Positions 1 through 5,075 of a stretch of DNA of 5,196 bases are shown here, piece after piece (positions within the stretch are counted from its first letter, which is position 1; the number at the start of each line of letters is the position of its first letter). A program made the translations under genes and the position numbers. The stretch lies in assembly GCA_015486685.1 (NCBI GenBank), contig WFRC01000272.1, forward strand, positions 1 through 5,196. The letters run 5' to 3'. This DNA is from Caldifarciminota bacterium (GTDB lineage Bacteria; Hydrothermota; UBA3072; WFRC01). The notes beneath the pieces are model-generated. The model was not told the origin of the DNA. It made no database searches and worked only from the letters and a program-made list of their open reading frames with translations.

Positions 1-387
1 AATGATAATATCACAATCTGAAGAATTTAATGCCCTTTTTAACGAATGAAGCCAGAAGATTTTATTATCAGGGAATGATATAAAATCTTTTCTGGTTCCT
101 GTCCCCTGTTTGATACCAACCTTAGAAAAAATATTCAAGGGTTCAAAATACATAATCCTCTTTACATCGCAGGGGAAATCCTCAATAAGAGAATTATCAT
201 AAGCATTATATCCAATCCTTTCAGGGGTAAATATCTTAATATCCCAGCCAAATTTACTGAGATAAAATGGGATTTTGACCATCCTCTGCACAGCCGCCAT
301 CCCCATCGGTGGAAAATAATATGTCACCCAGCAAATCTTTTTAGGACTAGTCATCCAATGGGGATGGTTGGAGGTAAATATTCCCAT
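1..387 (-). CDS. Glycosyltransferase, GT4-like, N-terminal part (runs off left edge)
   Basis: The frame is open from 387 to the window edge (129 residues seen), so the C-terminal half, including the nucleotide-sugar-binding domain, is missing. The visible part reads like the N-terminal Rossmann domain of GT-B family 4 glycosyltransferases: a hydrophobic strand (KKICWVTYYFPP, residues 16-27), then a glycine-containing MGMAAVQR stretch, a helix ending in LSKFGWDIKIFTP, and later FPDNKIFWLHSLKRAL followed by SSDCDIIII. Family members transfer a sugar from an activated donor to cell-surface glycans or lipids on the cytoplasmic side; donor and acceptor cannot be told here. I chose the ATG at 387 because it overlaps the stop of the upstream small gene (TAATG) and has GGAAGA just upstream. 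The in-frame ATG at 354 has no ribosome site but sits closer to the usual domain start. No membrane segment is seen. Confidence 0.75.
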   Translation of the reverse strand, partial: MGIFTSNHPHWMTSPKKICWVTYYFPPMGMAAVQRMVKIPFYLSKFGWDIKIFTPERIGYNAYDNSLIEDFPCDVKRIMYFEPLNIFSKVGIKQGTGTRKDFISFPDNKIFWLHSLKRALNSSDCDIII

Positions 388-557
388 TATTCTTCCAAAG
401 ATTCAATATCAGCAATTATTACATCTTCCCAGCATTCCAATCCAAATTGAACTCTTTTCTGAACTTGTTTTAATTCTTCACTGTCTAAATACCTGCCCAG
501 TTTTTTCTGAGCCAGGTATTGTACTTCTTCCACTAATATTACAAAAAAGTCTTTCAT
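387..557 (-). CDS. Small protein of unknown function (56 aa), coupled to the glycosyltransferase
   Basis: I do not recognise this protein. The ATG at 557 is preceded by a strong ribosome site, GGAGGGG, 6 nt upstream, which lies in the 14-nt gap after the endonuclease stop. The same frame stays open up to 635, but that part only overlaps the endonuclease gene antiparallel in content and has no ribosome site. The product is short, acidic toward the C-terminus and looks all-helical: a hydrophobic start (MKDFFVILVEEV), a basic middle (QKKLGRYLDSEELKQVQKRV) and an acidic tail (WEDVIIADIESLEE). It has no cysteine pairs, signal peptide or clear membrane span. Its TAA overlaps the ATG of the glycosyltransferase (TAATG), which suggests coupled translation and a shared job with that gene rather than with restriction-modification. 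The good ribosome site and coupling make it a likely real gene. Confidence 0.6.
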   Translation of the reverse strand: MKDFFVILVEEVQYLAQKKLGRYLDSEELKQVQKRVQFGLECWEDVIIADIESLEE

Positions 558-571
558 ACTTTTCCCCTCCG

Positions 572-1486
572 TTATAAATAATTTTGTAAAACCATATCTA
601 TGGATTTTTTCCCGGTTCCCCAAGTGTTTTCCCAATCCTTTATTAAAGAAAGTTTCTTTTCTTCCAAAATGTCAGAAAAACTTGTTGGGTATAATTTCAT
701 AACTTTATCTATCCAGTCTAGAATTTTTTTACAATATCCTTCTTCCTCTGCGATAAAATCCCATAATTCTTTGCCAATAAGGGTTGATTTAGGATAACCT
801 ATTAATTTTGATTGTATTTGTGTATTAATTTGCTCTCGCCTTCCATAAGTCATTCCTAACATTGGAATCTGTTTTGACATATTTTTAATCTTTTGAATAT
901 GGACATTTAATTGTCTAACCTGCTCAATACTCATAGTGTTTGGACTACTTTTAATCTGAAAGTGGTATTCTTTACCTCTTTTAATTATTTTTATATCAAA
1001 CCCTTCTAAATCTGATTTTTCTGCGCCACTACAGAGCAAAAGACCTTCAACAGTGAAGCCCCAAGATGTAACAATGGACCTCGTAACTTTCTGATAAAAA
1101 TAAAAAGTTACAACTTCACGATGGTCATTGAATCCAAATGCTTTAATTAAAAATGGATTTATTAAAAGGGTATCCAGTGCAGTTTCCTGAATTTCTTTGA
1201 TGGCATTTTTGACAAAATCTCTAATCAAAACCGAAATCCATGCATATCTAATATTTAACACCTTTTGTGGGAAATACTCATTGATAATCTTGGACAATGC
1301 TTCAATCTGAGCAGAATCCAATAATTTCTTTCCGTTAACCTTTCGTAATTCATTTAGTTTATCTATATTATCAAAAAGATTGCAGAAATTTTCCAAATAA
1401 ACAGAAATAGCGGTTGCGGTTTTATCACCGACCCCATCAATTTTTTTGCACATATACACTATTAAGTCTTTTTCATCATATTTCAT
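572..1486 (-). CDS. Type II restriction endonuclease, HhH plus PD-(D/E)XK-like
   Basis: This is the predicted cutting enzyme of the restriction-modification operon, 304 aa from the ATG at 1486. The N-terminal region (about residues 14-68) looks like a helix-hairpin-helix DNA-binding module: KIDGVGDKTATAI, then RKVNGKKLLDSAQIEAL. Residues about 155-181 resemble a PD-(D/E)XK nuclease core: an acidic D164 in GFDIKII and, 13 residues later, QIKS (Q177, K179), so the usual E/D-x-K is a Q-x-K variant. Metal-dependent double-strand cleavage of the site protected by the adjacent methyltransferase is inferred from context. The ATG at 1486 starts one base after the methyltransferase stop and has GGAAAAG 6 nt upstream. 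A GTG at 1501 would add five residues and overlap the upstream gene by 14 nt, but lacks a ribosome site. Specificity and subfamily cannot be named from the sequence alone. Confidence 0.75.
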   Translation of the reverse strand: MKYDEKDLIVYMCKKIDGVGDKTATAISVYLENFCNLFDNIDKLNELRKVNGKKLLDSAQIEALSKIINEYFPQKVLNIRYAWISVLIRDFVKNAIKEIQETALDTLLINPFLIKAFGFNDHREVVTFYFYQKVTRSIVTSWGFTVEGLLLCSGAEKSDLEGFDIKIIKRGKEYHFQIKSSPNTMSIEQVRQLNVHIQKIKNMSKQIPMLGMTYGRREQINTQIQSKLIGYPKSTLIGKELWDFIAEEEGYCKKILDWIDKVMKLYPTSFSDILEEKKLSLIKDWENTWGTGKKSIDMVLQNYL

Positions 1487-1487
1487 A

Positions 1488-2345
1488 TTATGCTTTTCCA
1501 CTAAATAAATTAAGTTTTACTTCTTTTTTAATCCGTTCTATTGCCAATTTACAATACTCTTCTTTAATTTCAATCCCAATATATTTTCTGTTCAATTGAA
1601 GAGAAGCAACTGCCGTAGTGCCTGAACCAATAAATGGGTCTAAAACAATATCTCCTTCTTCTGTGAATAACCTGATAAACCAGGAGGGTAACGCTACAGG
1701 AAAGGCTGCGCTATGATTTTTATTTGAACACTCTGTAGGTAAATATAATACATTAGTAGGATAAACTTTGTCTCGTTTTAACCAATTTGAGATGTTTTTT
1801 CCAAAACCACTTTTCGACCTCGACTCAAACCTCATCTTATCCCTTTCACTCAAATTTTTCAGTCTTTCTTTTGCCCAATTGCCAGTAGGTATCATCACTG
1901 CTTCTTGATACATTTTGAATTTTTTTTGTTTTGTAAAATGTAAACATCTTTCCCATGCATCTCTAAATCTATTGGGCCATTTTCCAGGATAACTATTCTT
2001 TTTATGCCAAATGTATTCTTCTACCCAAAGCCATCCTTGATTTTTCATTTCCAATATTAGTTCTATCACATAAGTATGCCTCTCACCATTTTCTGCTTTT
2101 TCTTTAATGTTTAACACAAAAGAACCATTATCTTTTAATACTCTTCTCAATTCATTTGCTATTGGCAAAAACCATTCAACATATTTATTTGCTGGAATAG
2201 TGTTGTAAACATTTTTCCTTTTATCTGCATAAGGTGGCGAAGTAACTATTAAATCAACACTATTCGATGGAATTTGCGGCAATATCTCTTTTACATCACC
2301 ACAAAGTATTTTATTAATGAAATTATATATTGGTTTTAATTCCAT
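1488..2345 (-). CDS. Site-specific DNA methyltransferase (TSPPY type, N4-cytosine or N6-adenine), type II
   Basis: A complete 285-aa amino-methyltransferase that would modify an exocyclic amine of a base using S-adenosylmethionine. Motifs run in class-beta order. Catalytic motif IV TSPPY is at residues 35-39, in DLIVTSPPYADKRK. Next come the ELRRVLKDNGSFVLNI strand region (about 65-80), a long middle part likely holding target recognition (about 105-205), motif-X-like HSAAFP (211-216), and the AdoMet-binding motif I DPFIGSGTT (236-244) followed by YIGIEI (255-260). SPPY is the usual form in N4-cytosine enzymes, but some N6-adenine enzymes also carry it, so the modified base is open. The ATG at 2345 overlaps the preceding gene by 10 nt and has GAGGGG 8 nt upstream. 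The stop sits one base before the endonuclease start, so M and R are likely translated from one mRNA. Confidence 0.88.
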   Translation of the reverse strand: MELKPIYNFINKILCGDVKEILPQIPSNSVDLIVTSPPYADKRKNVYNTIPANKYVEWFLPIANELRRVLKDNGSFVLNIKEKAENGERHTYVIELILEMKNQGWLWVEEYIWHKKNSYPGKWPNRFRDAWERCLHFTKQKKFKMYQEAVMIPTGNWAKERLKNLSERDKMRFESRSKSGFGKNISNWLKRDKVYPTNVLYLPTECSNKNHSAAFPVALPSWFIRLFTEEGDIVLDPFIGSGTTAVASLQLNRKYIGIEIKEEYCKLAIERIKKEVKLNLFSGKA

Positions 2346-2935
2346 ATAAAATTCCCCTCTGGCAATGTTGCTTCTGCAAGAACCGAAATATTGTGTTTTT
2401 CTATTTTAACATTACTAATCATTACATTAAAGGCGGATATATCAATACCTATAGAATGCATTCCCAGTTCATTTGCCTGGACCAATGTTGTTCCACTCCC
2501 ACAAAATGGGTCAAGCACTATATCACCCTTTTTGAAAAAGACTTCTTTCTTAAATTCATCTGTATGCCCATCTAAAAAATACTCAACCAATTGAGGAATA
2601 AATTTTCCTTTATAAGGGTGCAGTCTATGGACATGTTTTGTTCTTTCGGACTCTTTGTATTCAACGAATGATAAATGCCAATTGAGGTCATTTCCTAAAA
2701 CCTTTTTCCATTCTTTTTCTTTTTTCTTTATAGAATCATAATATGCTTTTAATTCATCCTTATTTATCAAAGTATTCCCATTGTTTCCGTAATTTTTAAT
2801 CCGTCCATACTGAATTAAATATGAAATATTAGATATGGTGACTTTTTTATTTAAATATTCAGATGCCCATCTACTTGCGTTCTGTAGATTGAAAAATTCC
2901 CCTTCACTTGATTTAAGCAAAGTCAATTGGCTCAT
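2336..2935 (-). CDS. HTH protein with partial DNA methyltransferase fold (no catalytic motif), first gene of the R-M operon
   Basis: This 199-aa protein has two visible parts. Residues about 16-65 look like a small helix-turn-helix of MerR/excisionase style (NLQNASRWASEYLNKK, then ISYLIQYGRIKNYG, then INKDELKAYY). After a charged linker comes half of an amino-methyltransferase: HRLHPYKGKF (about 103-112, motif-X-like), the AdoMet-binding motif I GDIVLDPFCGSGTT (137-150) and SIGIDIS (161-167, motif II). The chain stops about 30 residues later, so it lacks the catalytic S/D/N-PPY motif and any target-recognition region. It could be one subunit of a split methyltransferase, a truncated second methyltransferase, or a regulator/specificity helper for the next gene. 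Its last codons overlap that gene by 10 nt. The ATG at 2935 directly follows the stop of a 26-codon leader ORF; GAGA lies upstream at weak spacing. Confidence 0.75.
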   Translation of the reverse strand: MSQLTLLKSSEGEFFNLQNASRWASEYLNKKVTISNISYLIQYGRIKNYGNNGNTLINKDELKAYYDSIKKKEKEWKKVLGNDLNWHLSFVEYKESERTKHVHRLHPYKGKFIPQLVEYFLDGHTDEFKKEVFFKKGDIVLDPFCGSGTTLVQANELGMHSIGIDISAFNVMISNVKIEKHNISVLAEATLPEGNFIWN

Positions 2936-2936
2936 A

Positions 2937-3017
2937 TTATTTCATCTCAATTTTATCAGTATACGGAGTGTGTCGCATTGTTAATAAAAACCTCATTTTT
3001 GGATAACATTTCTTCAT
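2937..3017 (-). CDS. Possible 26-codon leader ORF of the R-M operon
   Basis: An ATG at 3017 opens a 26-codon frame (MKKCYPKMRF... ending ...TDKIEMK) that stops one base before the start of the HTH/methyltransferase-half gene (TAATATG). The ATG lies 7 nt after the -10 box, where transcription should begin, so it would be translated leaderless, without a Shine-Dalgarno. The peptide is basic and unrecognised. It may be a leader that couples or tunes translation of the first operon gene, or a chance open frame; the length is short enough for chance. Confidence 0.3.
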   Translation of the reverse strand: MKKCYPKMRFLLTMRHTPYTDKIEMK

Positions 3018-3023
3018 ACTTTT

Positions 3024-3052
3024 AATATAAGAAAATTTTCCTTTCCTGTCAA
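3024..3052 (-). promoter_or_regulatory. Sigma70-type promoter of the restriction-modification operon
   Basis: On the minus strand TTGACA (3052-3047, perfect -35) is followed after exactly 17 nt by TATATT (3029-3024, five of six consensus bases). Transcription should start near 3017 and run into the R-M genes. Nothing else upstream on this strand looks comparable, so it is probably the main operon promoter. Confidence 0.8.
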
Positions 3053-3124
3053 GAGATTTTTGGGGAAGTTCACCTAATTATAAAACCAAAACGGATAATT
3101 GATAATGCCTGATTTCCTCCGTTC

Positions 3125-3152
3125 CTCTCATTCTGGACTGGTTTCAGTATCT
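3125..3152. repeat. Dispersed repeat, CTGAAC..TTTCAG type, diverged copy
   Basis: This 28-nt stretch matches 3281-3308 at 22 of 28 positions without gaps. It keeps the core CTGGAC, five bases, TTCAG, where the better copy has CTGAAC and TTTCAG. It is likely a decayed member of the same family. Confidence 0.5.
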
Positions 3153-3220
3153 TAACTTTTTCAATTACGCAGAGGCAAACCACTGCACTCCAAAATAACA
3201 AACGAATAAACCGTGAAAAG

Positions 3221-3271
3221 TGTCATTGCGAGTGCCCATTCCTTGCTTATAGTTCTGCAAAGCAATCTCAT
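3221..3271. repeat. TGTCATTGCGAG-type dispersed repeat, copy 1
   Basis: It begins TGTCATTGCGAG and ends AAAGCAATCTCAT, with ATTGC and GCAAT as short inverted ends. The same start and the CAATCTCAT ending recur at 3371-3444 with a different middle. Similar sequences are widespread intergenic repeats in bacterial genomes; their function is unknown. Confidence 0.65.
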
Positions 3272-3280
3272 CCTTTTCCT

Positions 3281-3308
3281 CTGTCATGCTGAACCTGTTT
3301 CAGCATCT
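3281..3308. repeat. Dispersed palindromic repeat, CTGAAC..TTTCAG type
   Basis: It contains a perfect 8-bp inverted repeat, ATGCTGAA (3286-3293) and TTCAGCAT (3299-3306), around a 5-nt CCTGT loop. A diverged copy lies at 3125-3152. This is a common form of REP-like intergenic hairpin. Confidence 0.65.
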
Positions 3309-3311
3309 CTC

Positions 3312-3341
3312 TTTTTTTTGACAGGATGAACAGGATTAACA
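3312..3341. repeat. Short ACAGGATnn tandem repeat after a T-run
   Basis: After eight T residues come two 9-nt units, ACAGGATGA (3321-3329) and ACAGGATTA (3330-3338), and the start of a third (ACA). It resembles the GACAGGATTnACAGGATT repeats scattered in many environmental bacterial genomes. On the + strand it happens to contain TTGACA, but no matching -10 follows. Confidence 0.5.
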
Positions 3342-3370
3342 TTTTAATTCTTACAAAAAACATAATAAGT

Positions 3371-3444
3371 TGTCATTGCGAGTCTGCCAAAGGCAGGCGT
3401 GGAAGTCGGAGACGTGAGTGAGCGAAGCGAATGAACAATCTCAT
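3371..3444. repeat. TGTCATTGCGAG-type dispersed repeat, copy 2 with internal hairpin
   Basis: It starts TGTCATTGCGAG and ends ACAATCTCAT, with the GAGCGAAGCGAA block typical of this repeat class before the end. It also contains a small hairpin, CTGCC (3384-3388), AAA, GGCAG (3392-3396), that copy 1 lacks. Confidence 0.65.
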
Positions 3445-3475
3445 CAGGTAGGGTAGTATTATTTCCTCTTTATTT

Positions 3476-3506
3476 CCCTCCCTTGATGGGAGGGATTAAG
3501 GGAGGG
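3476..3506. repeat. CCCTCCC/GGGAGGG hairpin with G-quadruplex motif
   Basis: CCCTCCC (3476-3482) and GGGAGGG (3488-3494) form a 7-bp inverted repeat with a TTGAT loop. A second GGGAGGG follows at 3500-3506. The two G blocks together fit the G3-N1-G3-N5-G3-N1-G3 quadruplex pattern (3488-3506). Similar units are dispersed repeats in other environmental genomes, by memory. Confidence 0.6.
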
Positions 3507-3535
3507 TGTCTTCTGTTTCTTGAGTTTTTAAATTT

Positions 3536-3545
3536 GAATGACTGA
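3536..3545. other. IS insertion site, right half of an interrupted target hairpin
   Basis: Removing the IS and one core joins GAATGACTGA (3536-3545), AC, and CCCAGCATTC (5079-5088) on the + strand. That makes a hairpin: GAATG with CATTC and CTG with CAG, one bulged A, and a 5-nt AACCC loop. The core lies in the loop. Insertion into palindromic intergenic hairpins is known for IS110-family elements such as those targeting REP sequences. Confidence 0.6.
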
Positions 3546-3560
3546 ACTTCCCATTTAAAA

Positions 3561-3566
3561 AGTCAA
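3561..3566 (-). promoter_or_regulatory. Outward -35 box in the IS right end (half of a junction promoter)
   Basis: TTGACT near the right end points out of the element. In a circular form joined at the GT core it would sit 16 nt from TATAAT at 5075-5070, giving a near-consensus promoter for the bridge RNA and transposase. In the integrated state the two halves are about 1.5 kb apart. Confidence 0.6.
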
Positions 3567-3596
3567 GTAAAAAATTTAAAAATGGAAAATTTTTCA

Positions 3597-4814
3597 TCAA
3601 GCTATCCTCTTATGGTATGTTCCTGATACATAATAATCACGCTTTTCTTTCAACATCCAGAATATTACCTTAATCATTTGTCGGGCTAAGTTCCGTAACG
3701 CTTTATTATGGCTTTTCCCTTCCTTTCTCTTCTTTGAGTAATAATCCCGAGATTCCTTTACATACCTGATAGTGCATCCCGCTATATTTATCATTGTCGC
3801 TTTACAAAATTTATTCGCCTTATGCACAGATTTAGCTCCCTTTTTCTTCCCTGAACTATTGTCTACACAACCTACTCCACAATATACCGCTAATTGATTG
3901 GCATTCTCAAAATGTCCTATATCGCCTATCTCCCCTATCAACCTGCTGGATAATTTTACCGAAACCCCAGGTATGCTCATTAAAATTTGAACATCTTTAC
4001 TCTCTTTTCCTATCTCCTCTAACTCCTTATCTATAGCCTCTATCTCCTCTTTTAACTCCAATATCTGATTAGCCTCCGATTGTATTACTATAGCATATAC
4101 ATCTGTTAATTCCTCTACATATTCTAAGTTCTGTAAGGAACTGACAAGCTCATCTATCCTCTTTTTCCCTATCCCTTTAATCCTTAAAACCTTCTCTTTC
4201 GTTAATCCCTTATACTTTGAAAAATCCGGATATGCCACCAGCAACCTTAATATCTTTTTCCCATCAACATCACCGAAGATGTCCAACATCCCTGGGCATA
4301 CCTCAAGTAAACTCTTCCTTAACCTGTTAATTAACCTCGTCTTCTGGCTTATTAACCTCTCTTGATGACGATTTAATACCTTTAGTTTATCATGCACTAT
4401 AGGAGATTTCTTTACAGGAATAAATGCCTTCTCACCTTTATCATTGAATTGTTTCCGTAATCCTATTAGCTTTGATAACATCCTTGCATCCCTCTTGTCA
4501 GTCTTACTCTCTGCCCCAAATATACTTCTGAACCTCTTTAATGCCAAATTGTCTATGTTGTATAATCTAAATCCACTATCCAAAAGTATCCTGTCAAATG
4601 GCGCACCATATCCGTTCTTCCCTTCTATCCCAAATACTATTTTAGCACCTTTCTCCTTCTCTATCTCCTTGGCTTCCTTTACAAACTTATGAAATTCACT
4701 GAAACGATGGGGAACATTTTTCTCATAGAATATCTTCCCTTCGCTGTCTCTAATCGCTACCTGATGAAACTCTGAACCTATGTCTATACCTCCTCCTAAT
4801 TCATTGTTTCTCAT
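3597..4814 (-). CDS. IS110-family transposase (DEDD bridge-RNA-guided recombinase)
   Basis: A 405-aa protein of usual family length. The N-terminal RuvC-like domain carries the DEDD residues at expected spacing: D11 in GGGIDIGS, E64 in FGIEGKNGYG, and D106 and D109 in SKTDKRDARMLSKL. A helical, partly coiled-coil-like middle follows (about 250-275). The C-terminal Transposase_20-type domain has LMSIPGVSVKLSSRLIGEIGDI (278-299) and GVGCVDNSSGKKKG (313-326), where the serine of the NSSGK stretch is the likely catalytic nucleophile known for this family. Such enzymes use a bridge RNA to pair donor ends with a target and exchange strands at a short core. I chose the ATG at 4814 because AGGAGGT lies 6 nt upstream and the protein then begins just before the first catalytic Asp. 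The frame stays open to 5063, but that part covers the predicted RNA. No frameshift is seen. Confidence 0.93.
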   Translation of the reverse strand: MRNNELGGGIDIGSEFHQVAIRDSEGKIFYEKNVPHRFSEFHKFVKEAKEIEKEKGAKIVFGIEGKNGYGAPFDRILLDSGFRLYNIDNLALKRFRSIFGAESKTDKRDARMLSKLIGLRKQFNDKGEKAFIPVKKSPIVHDKLKVLNRHQERLISQKTRLINRLRKSLLEVCPGMLDIFGDVDGKKILRLLVAYPDFSKYKGLTKEKVLRIKGIGKKRIDELVSSLQNLEYVEELTDVYAIVIQSEANQILELKEEIEAIDKELEEIGKESKDVQILMSIPGVSVKLSSRLIGEIGDIGHFENANQLAVYCGVGCVDNSSGKKKGAKSVHKANKFCKATMINIAGCTIRYVKESRDYYSKKRKEGKSHNKALRNLARQMIKVIFWMLKEKRDYYVSGTYHKRIA

Positions 4815-4852
4815 TATACTACCTCCTTTATGGTTTTTTGTTAAGGTTTTAT

Positions 4853-5063
4853 GGCTCTGCCAATACCCAATATCATGTCTATAATAGCCACTTTCAGGCA
4901 CCTTCCCATTAGACAAAGTATTGGCATAGCCGCGGACGGCAAGTTCAGTCAGAGCCACTTTTGGCAATGTGCAGACCCCCGCAGCCACATCCGCGACTAT
5001 CGCCACTCTCTTACCCTCTAATATAACAATGTTTTTACCATAAAGAAGATAACTTTTTATCAT
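4853..5063 (-). ncRNA. Predicted bridge RNA (seekRNA) of the IS110 element
   Basis: The leader between the left end and the transposase folds by eye into the bridge-RNA plan. A 5' stem-loop comes first: GATAA (5061-5057), AAAG, TTATC (5052-5048). The target-binding loop is closed by CGCGGA (4995-4990) with TCCGCG (4936-4931) plus GGC (4986-4984) with GCC (4940-4938). The donor-binding loop is closed by a stem of 13 pairs and one A-G mismatch, 4931-4918 with 4866-4853, including TGCCAATAC with GTATTGGCA. Guides: left target 4979-4973, right target 4951-4941, left donor 4910-4902, right donor 4885-4877. Each matches its predicted partner over 7 to 11 bases. Both loops share AAAGTGGCT with an apical GCC/GGC stem just before the right guide. 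The 5' end is set from the TATAAT at 5075-5070; the 3' end is approximate. Confidence 0.8.
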
Positions 5064-5069
5064 TTCTTA

Positions 5070-5075
5070 ATTATA
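5070..5075 (-). promoter_or_regulatory. -10 box TATAAT at the IS left end (other half of the junction promoter)
   Basis: A perfect TATAAT lies one base inside the left end, 7 nt before the proposed start of the bridge RNA. In the integrated copy the flank offers only an A-run where a -35 should be, so expression should be weak. In the circle it is served by TTGACT from the right end. Confidence 0.6.

Larger units (their letters stand above)
3053..3545. other. Repeat-rich intergenic spacer, no gene
   Basis: About 490 nt between the R-M promoter and the right end of the IS element hold no convincing gene on either strand. From 3053 to about 3124 I see nothing distinctive. The rest is a patchwork of short dispersed repeats: two CTGAAC..TTTCAG-type units, two TGTCATTGCGAG-type units, an ACAGGATnn tandem and a CCCTCCC/GGGAGGG element, listed separately. 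The last part, about 3508-3545, is AT-rich flank of the IS. No tRNA, CRISPR array or clean terminator was seen. Confidence 0.7.

Noticed and set aside
558..635. N-terminal extension of the 56-aa protein (start at 635, 82 aa)
   Set aside because: It overlaps the endonuclease C-terminal codons and has no ribosome site, whereas the ATG at 557 has GGAGGGG at good spacing.
368..797. Plus-strand open frames at 368-577 and 600-797
   Set aside because: They lie antisense to well-supported genes, have no recognisable domains and show the low-complexity composition of shadow frames.
1487..1501. GTG start of the endonuclease at 1501
   Set aside because: No ribosome site lies upstream; the ATG at 1486 directly follows the methyltransferase stop and has GGAAAAG 6 nt before it. 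It remains possible.
1414..2594. Plus-strand open frames at 1414-1599, 2330-2575 and 2391-2594
   Set aside because: They are antisense to the methyltransferase and HTH genes, which have clear motifs; no ribosome sites support them.
3318..3346. Plus-strand promoter starting at TTGACA (3318-3323)
   Set aside because: The hexamer at 17-nt spacing is ATTTTA, a poor -10; the TTGACA is part of the ACAGGAT repeat, and no plus-strand gene follows.
3221..3444. CRISPR array from the repeated TGTCATTGCGAG units
   Set aside because: There are only two copies with different lengths and middles, no regular spacing and no cas genes; they are dispersed intergenic repeats.
3551..3596. Intrinsic terminator after the transposase
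   Set aside because: Only a weak CCATTT/AAATGG pairing with a long AT-rich loop is present, and no GC-rich stem followed by a T-run in the transposase direction.
4444..4692. Plus-strand open frame inside the transposase
   Set aside because: It is antisense to the conserved DEDD domain and is a shadow frame.
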